The notes under the pieces are model-generated. The model saw only the letters and a program-made list of their open reading frames with translations, ran no database searches and was not told the DNA's origin. This document shows positions 21,161-22,480 of a stretch of 22,480 nucleotides of DNA, in pieces. The position numbers and the translations under genes are program-made. Each line of letters begins with the position of its first letter. Position 1 is the first letter of the stretch. Source of the stretch: Desulfatitalea sp. UBA4791 (GTDB lineage: Bacteria; Desulfobacterota; Desulfobacteria; Desulfobacterales; Desulfosarcinaceae); NCBI GenBank assembly GCA_002402905.1, contig DHGT01000134.1:25169-47648 (forward strand), given 5' to 3'.

Positions 21161-22388
21161 ACGAGGATATTACGATGAATTCGGAGGGGCCTTTTTGCCG
21201 GAAATATTGGCGGCCACCTTCGACGAATTGGAGGCGGCCTTCGAGAAGGCCAAGTCCGATCCGGGCTTCTGGAGGTCCTACCAGGAGCTGATGGCCAACT
21301 ATTCCGGACGTCCCACGCCGCTGACCTTCGCCGAGCGCCTCACCCATCACTTCGGCGGGGCCCGGATCTACATCAAGCGTGAAGATCTTAACCATACCGG
21401 CGCCCACAAGGCCAACAACGTGATGGGTCAGGGCCTGCTGGTGAAACGGATGGGAAAAACCCGGGTCATCGCCGAAACCGGGGCCGGGCAGCATGGCGTG
21501 GCCACCGCCACCATGGCGGCCCGCTTCGGCTTCGACTGCACCATCTACATGGGAGAGGTGGATGTCCTGCGCCAGCGGCCCAATGTCTTCTGGATGGAAC
21601 GCCTGGGGGCCACGGTGGTGCCGGTCACCAACGGCACACGGATCTTGAAGGATGCCATCAACGAAGCCTTTCGGGATTGGGTGAGCAACATGGACACCAC
21701 CCACTATGTGCTCGGCACGGCCTGCGGGCCGCATCCCTTTCCGGAAATGGTCACCTATTTTCAATCGATCCTGGGCAAGGAGGCCCGCCGCCAGATCCTG
21801 GAGGCGGAAAACCGCCTGCCCGACAAGGTCTTCGCCTGCGTGGGCGGCGGATCCAACGCCATGGGGCTTTTCTCCGGCTTCCTGGACGACCCGGTGGAAC
21901 TGGTCGGCGTCGAGGCCGGCGGCAAGGGGCTGGACAGCGGTCTGCATGCCTCGCGGCTCAAGGCAGCCGATGCCAGTATCGGTGTGGCCCAGGGATATAA
22001 AACCTACTTTCTGCAAAACAGCGAGGGCCAGATGCGCGAGACCCACAGCATCGCCGCCGGCCTGGATTACATCGGCGTGTCGCCCATCCTCTCCCATTTC
22101 AAAAGCACCGGCCGGGCACGCTTCGAAGCGGCCACCGACGACGAGGTGGTGGCGGCCCTCGACCTGACCATGCGCAAGGAGGGCCTCATTCCGGCCCTGG
22201 AGTCGGCCCACGCCTTTGCCCAGGCCTTCAAGGAGGCCCCTTGCATGCGACCGGAGCAGATCATCATCATCAACCAGTCGGGCCGCGGCGATAAAGACAT
22301 CTTCACGATCGCCGATGCCTTCGACGATCCCAAGTGGCAGGCTTTCATATGTGAAAAGGCGAACGGCTATAAAAGAGTCGGAAAGTAG
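21153..22388 (+). CDS. trpB: Tryptophan synthase beta chain-like PLP enzyme (solitary TrpB)
   Basis: From ATG 21153 (GGAGGG 7 nt upstream) the protein has 411 residues and the TrpB fold: PLP lysine Lys86 in HTGAHKANN, catalytic Glu108 in AETGAGQHG, phosphate cup CVGGGSNAMG, EGLIPALESAHA, and the C-terminal SGRGDKDIF serine that contacts the PLP ring nitrogen. TrpB joins indole and serine to make tryptophan. Differences from standard TrpB1 include GLDYIGVSPILSHFKSTG in place of the usual GLDYPGVGPEHSxLKDxG, and RQRPNVFWMERLG in the COMM region. No trpA follows; the remaining 92 bp contain only a mini-element. It may be an indole-salvage TrpB or act on another acceptor. The GntR regulator encoded upstream overlaps it by 8 nt. 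Confidence 0.85.
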   Translation: MHKRGYYDEFGGAFLPEILAATFDELEAAFEKAKSDPGFWRSYQELMANYSGRPTPLTFAERLTHHFGGARIYIKREDLNHTGAHKANNVMGQGLLVKRMGKTRVIAETGAGQHGVATATMAARFGFDCTIYMGEVDVLRQRPNVFWMERLGATVVPVTNGTRILKDAINEAFRDWVSNMDTTHYVLGTACGPHPFPEMVTYFQSILGKEARRQILEAENRLPDKVFACVGGGSNAMGLFSGFLDDPVELVGVEAGGKGLDSGLHASRLKAADASIGVAQGYKTYFLQNSEGQMRETHSIAAGLDYIGVSPILSHFKSTGRARFEAATDDEVVAALDLTMRKEGLIPALESAHAFAQAFKEAPCMRPEQIIIINQSGRGDKDIFTIADAFDDPKWQAFICEKANGYKRVGK

Positions 22389-22422
22389 GAGAGGGTTCCC
22401 ACTTTCCAACCCATTCAACCTG

Positions 22423-22467
22423 GTGCCCGGCCACAAACAGGTCAATGGGCCATTTGTGGATGCGCAC
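22423..22467. mobile_element. 45-bp palindromic mini-element, copy C, with 6-bp target duplication
   Basis: Terminal repeats GTGCCCGGCCACAAA and TTTGTGGATGCGCAC surround a 15-bp core. AACCTG stands on both sides (22417-22422 and 22468-22473), immediately against the element ends. Same length and ungapped alignment as the copies at 6643 and 9241, but different flanking 6-mers. It lies 34 nt downstream of the trpB stop. Confidence 0.75.
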
Positions 22468-22480
22468 AACCTGAAGGAAT

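Noticed and set aside
21048..22469. Long minus-strand open frame of 473 codons opposite trpB
   Set aside because: It is a shadow of trpB codon use, with GC-rich third positions keeping the antisense frame open. trpB has all family motifs.
1..22480. CRISPR arrays, tRNAs, rRNAs, prophage or complete insertion sequence
   Set aside because: No regularly spaced direct repeats, cloverleaf sequences, integrase or transposase reading frames were found.

Overview
The window is a piece of a moderately GC-rich bacterial chromosome. It most resembles a sulfate-reducing Desulfobacterota genome of the Desulfosarcina/Desulfobacteraceae type. That placement is inferred from the PAS-LuxR regulator family, the small zinc-ribbon proteins, the YchF-like/KamA pair and a repeat style I associate with those genomes; there is no rRNA or marker operon to prove it. 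I find no tRNA, rRNA, CRISPR array or full insertion sequence. Nearly all sequence is explained by about twenty protein genes, mostly housekeeping, signalling or conserved hypothetical.

Layout. 1-1164 is the 3' end of a chemoreceptor gene. 1304-3445 (minus) is a two-gene unit: a YchF-like P-loop protein followed 3 nt later by a KamA/EpmB-type radical SAM enzyme. A PAS-LuxR regulator (3713-4798, plus) converges on a small hypothetical gene (4803-5099) that has a very regular promoter/operator. A DHH phosphoesterase and another small hypothetical follow (minus). At 6968-8308 (plus) an acidic-tailed small protein precedes a rhomboid protease. Then come a SEC-C-tagged methionine aminopeptidase (minus), a duplicated zinc-ribbon microprotein (plus) and a NifA-like sigma-54 activator (minus). 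dinB (plus) faces a small protein/membrane protein pair (minus). 14143-18152 holds, all on minus, a GAF/HD-GYP protein, then phoR and phoB in operon order phoB-phoR. 18456-20258 has a small zinc-finger protein, an MntP-type manganese exporter and a YciC-like membrane protein. The window ends with a GntR/UTRA regulator translationally coupled to a solitary trpB-like gene.

The most interesting structure is non-coding. Three copies of a 45-bp palindromic sequence (15-bp terminal inverted repeats around a 15-bp core) lie in intergenic DNA. Two copies are bracketed by perfect, copy-specific 6-bp direct repeats (TATTTA and AACCTG), the mark of transposition with target duplication. They look like a minimal mobile palindrome (a tiny MITE). 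Separately, a 125-bp imperfect palindrome sits in the phoB leader, downstream of an 11-bp-periodic TTAG repeat array that is a good candidate PhoB box. Several other inverted repeats occupy classic operator positions in front of small genes, trpB/gntR and mntP.

Start codons were adjusted where Shine-Dalgarno sequences or family lengths argue against the longest reading frame (phoB, mntP, trpB, gntR, HD-GYP, YciC-like and the zinc-finger gene).
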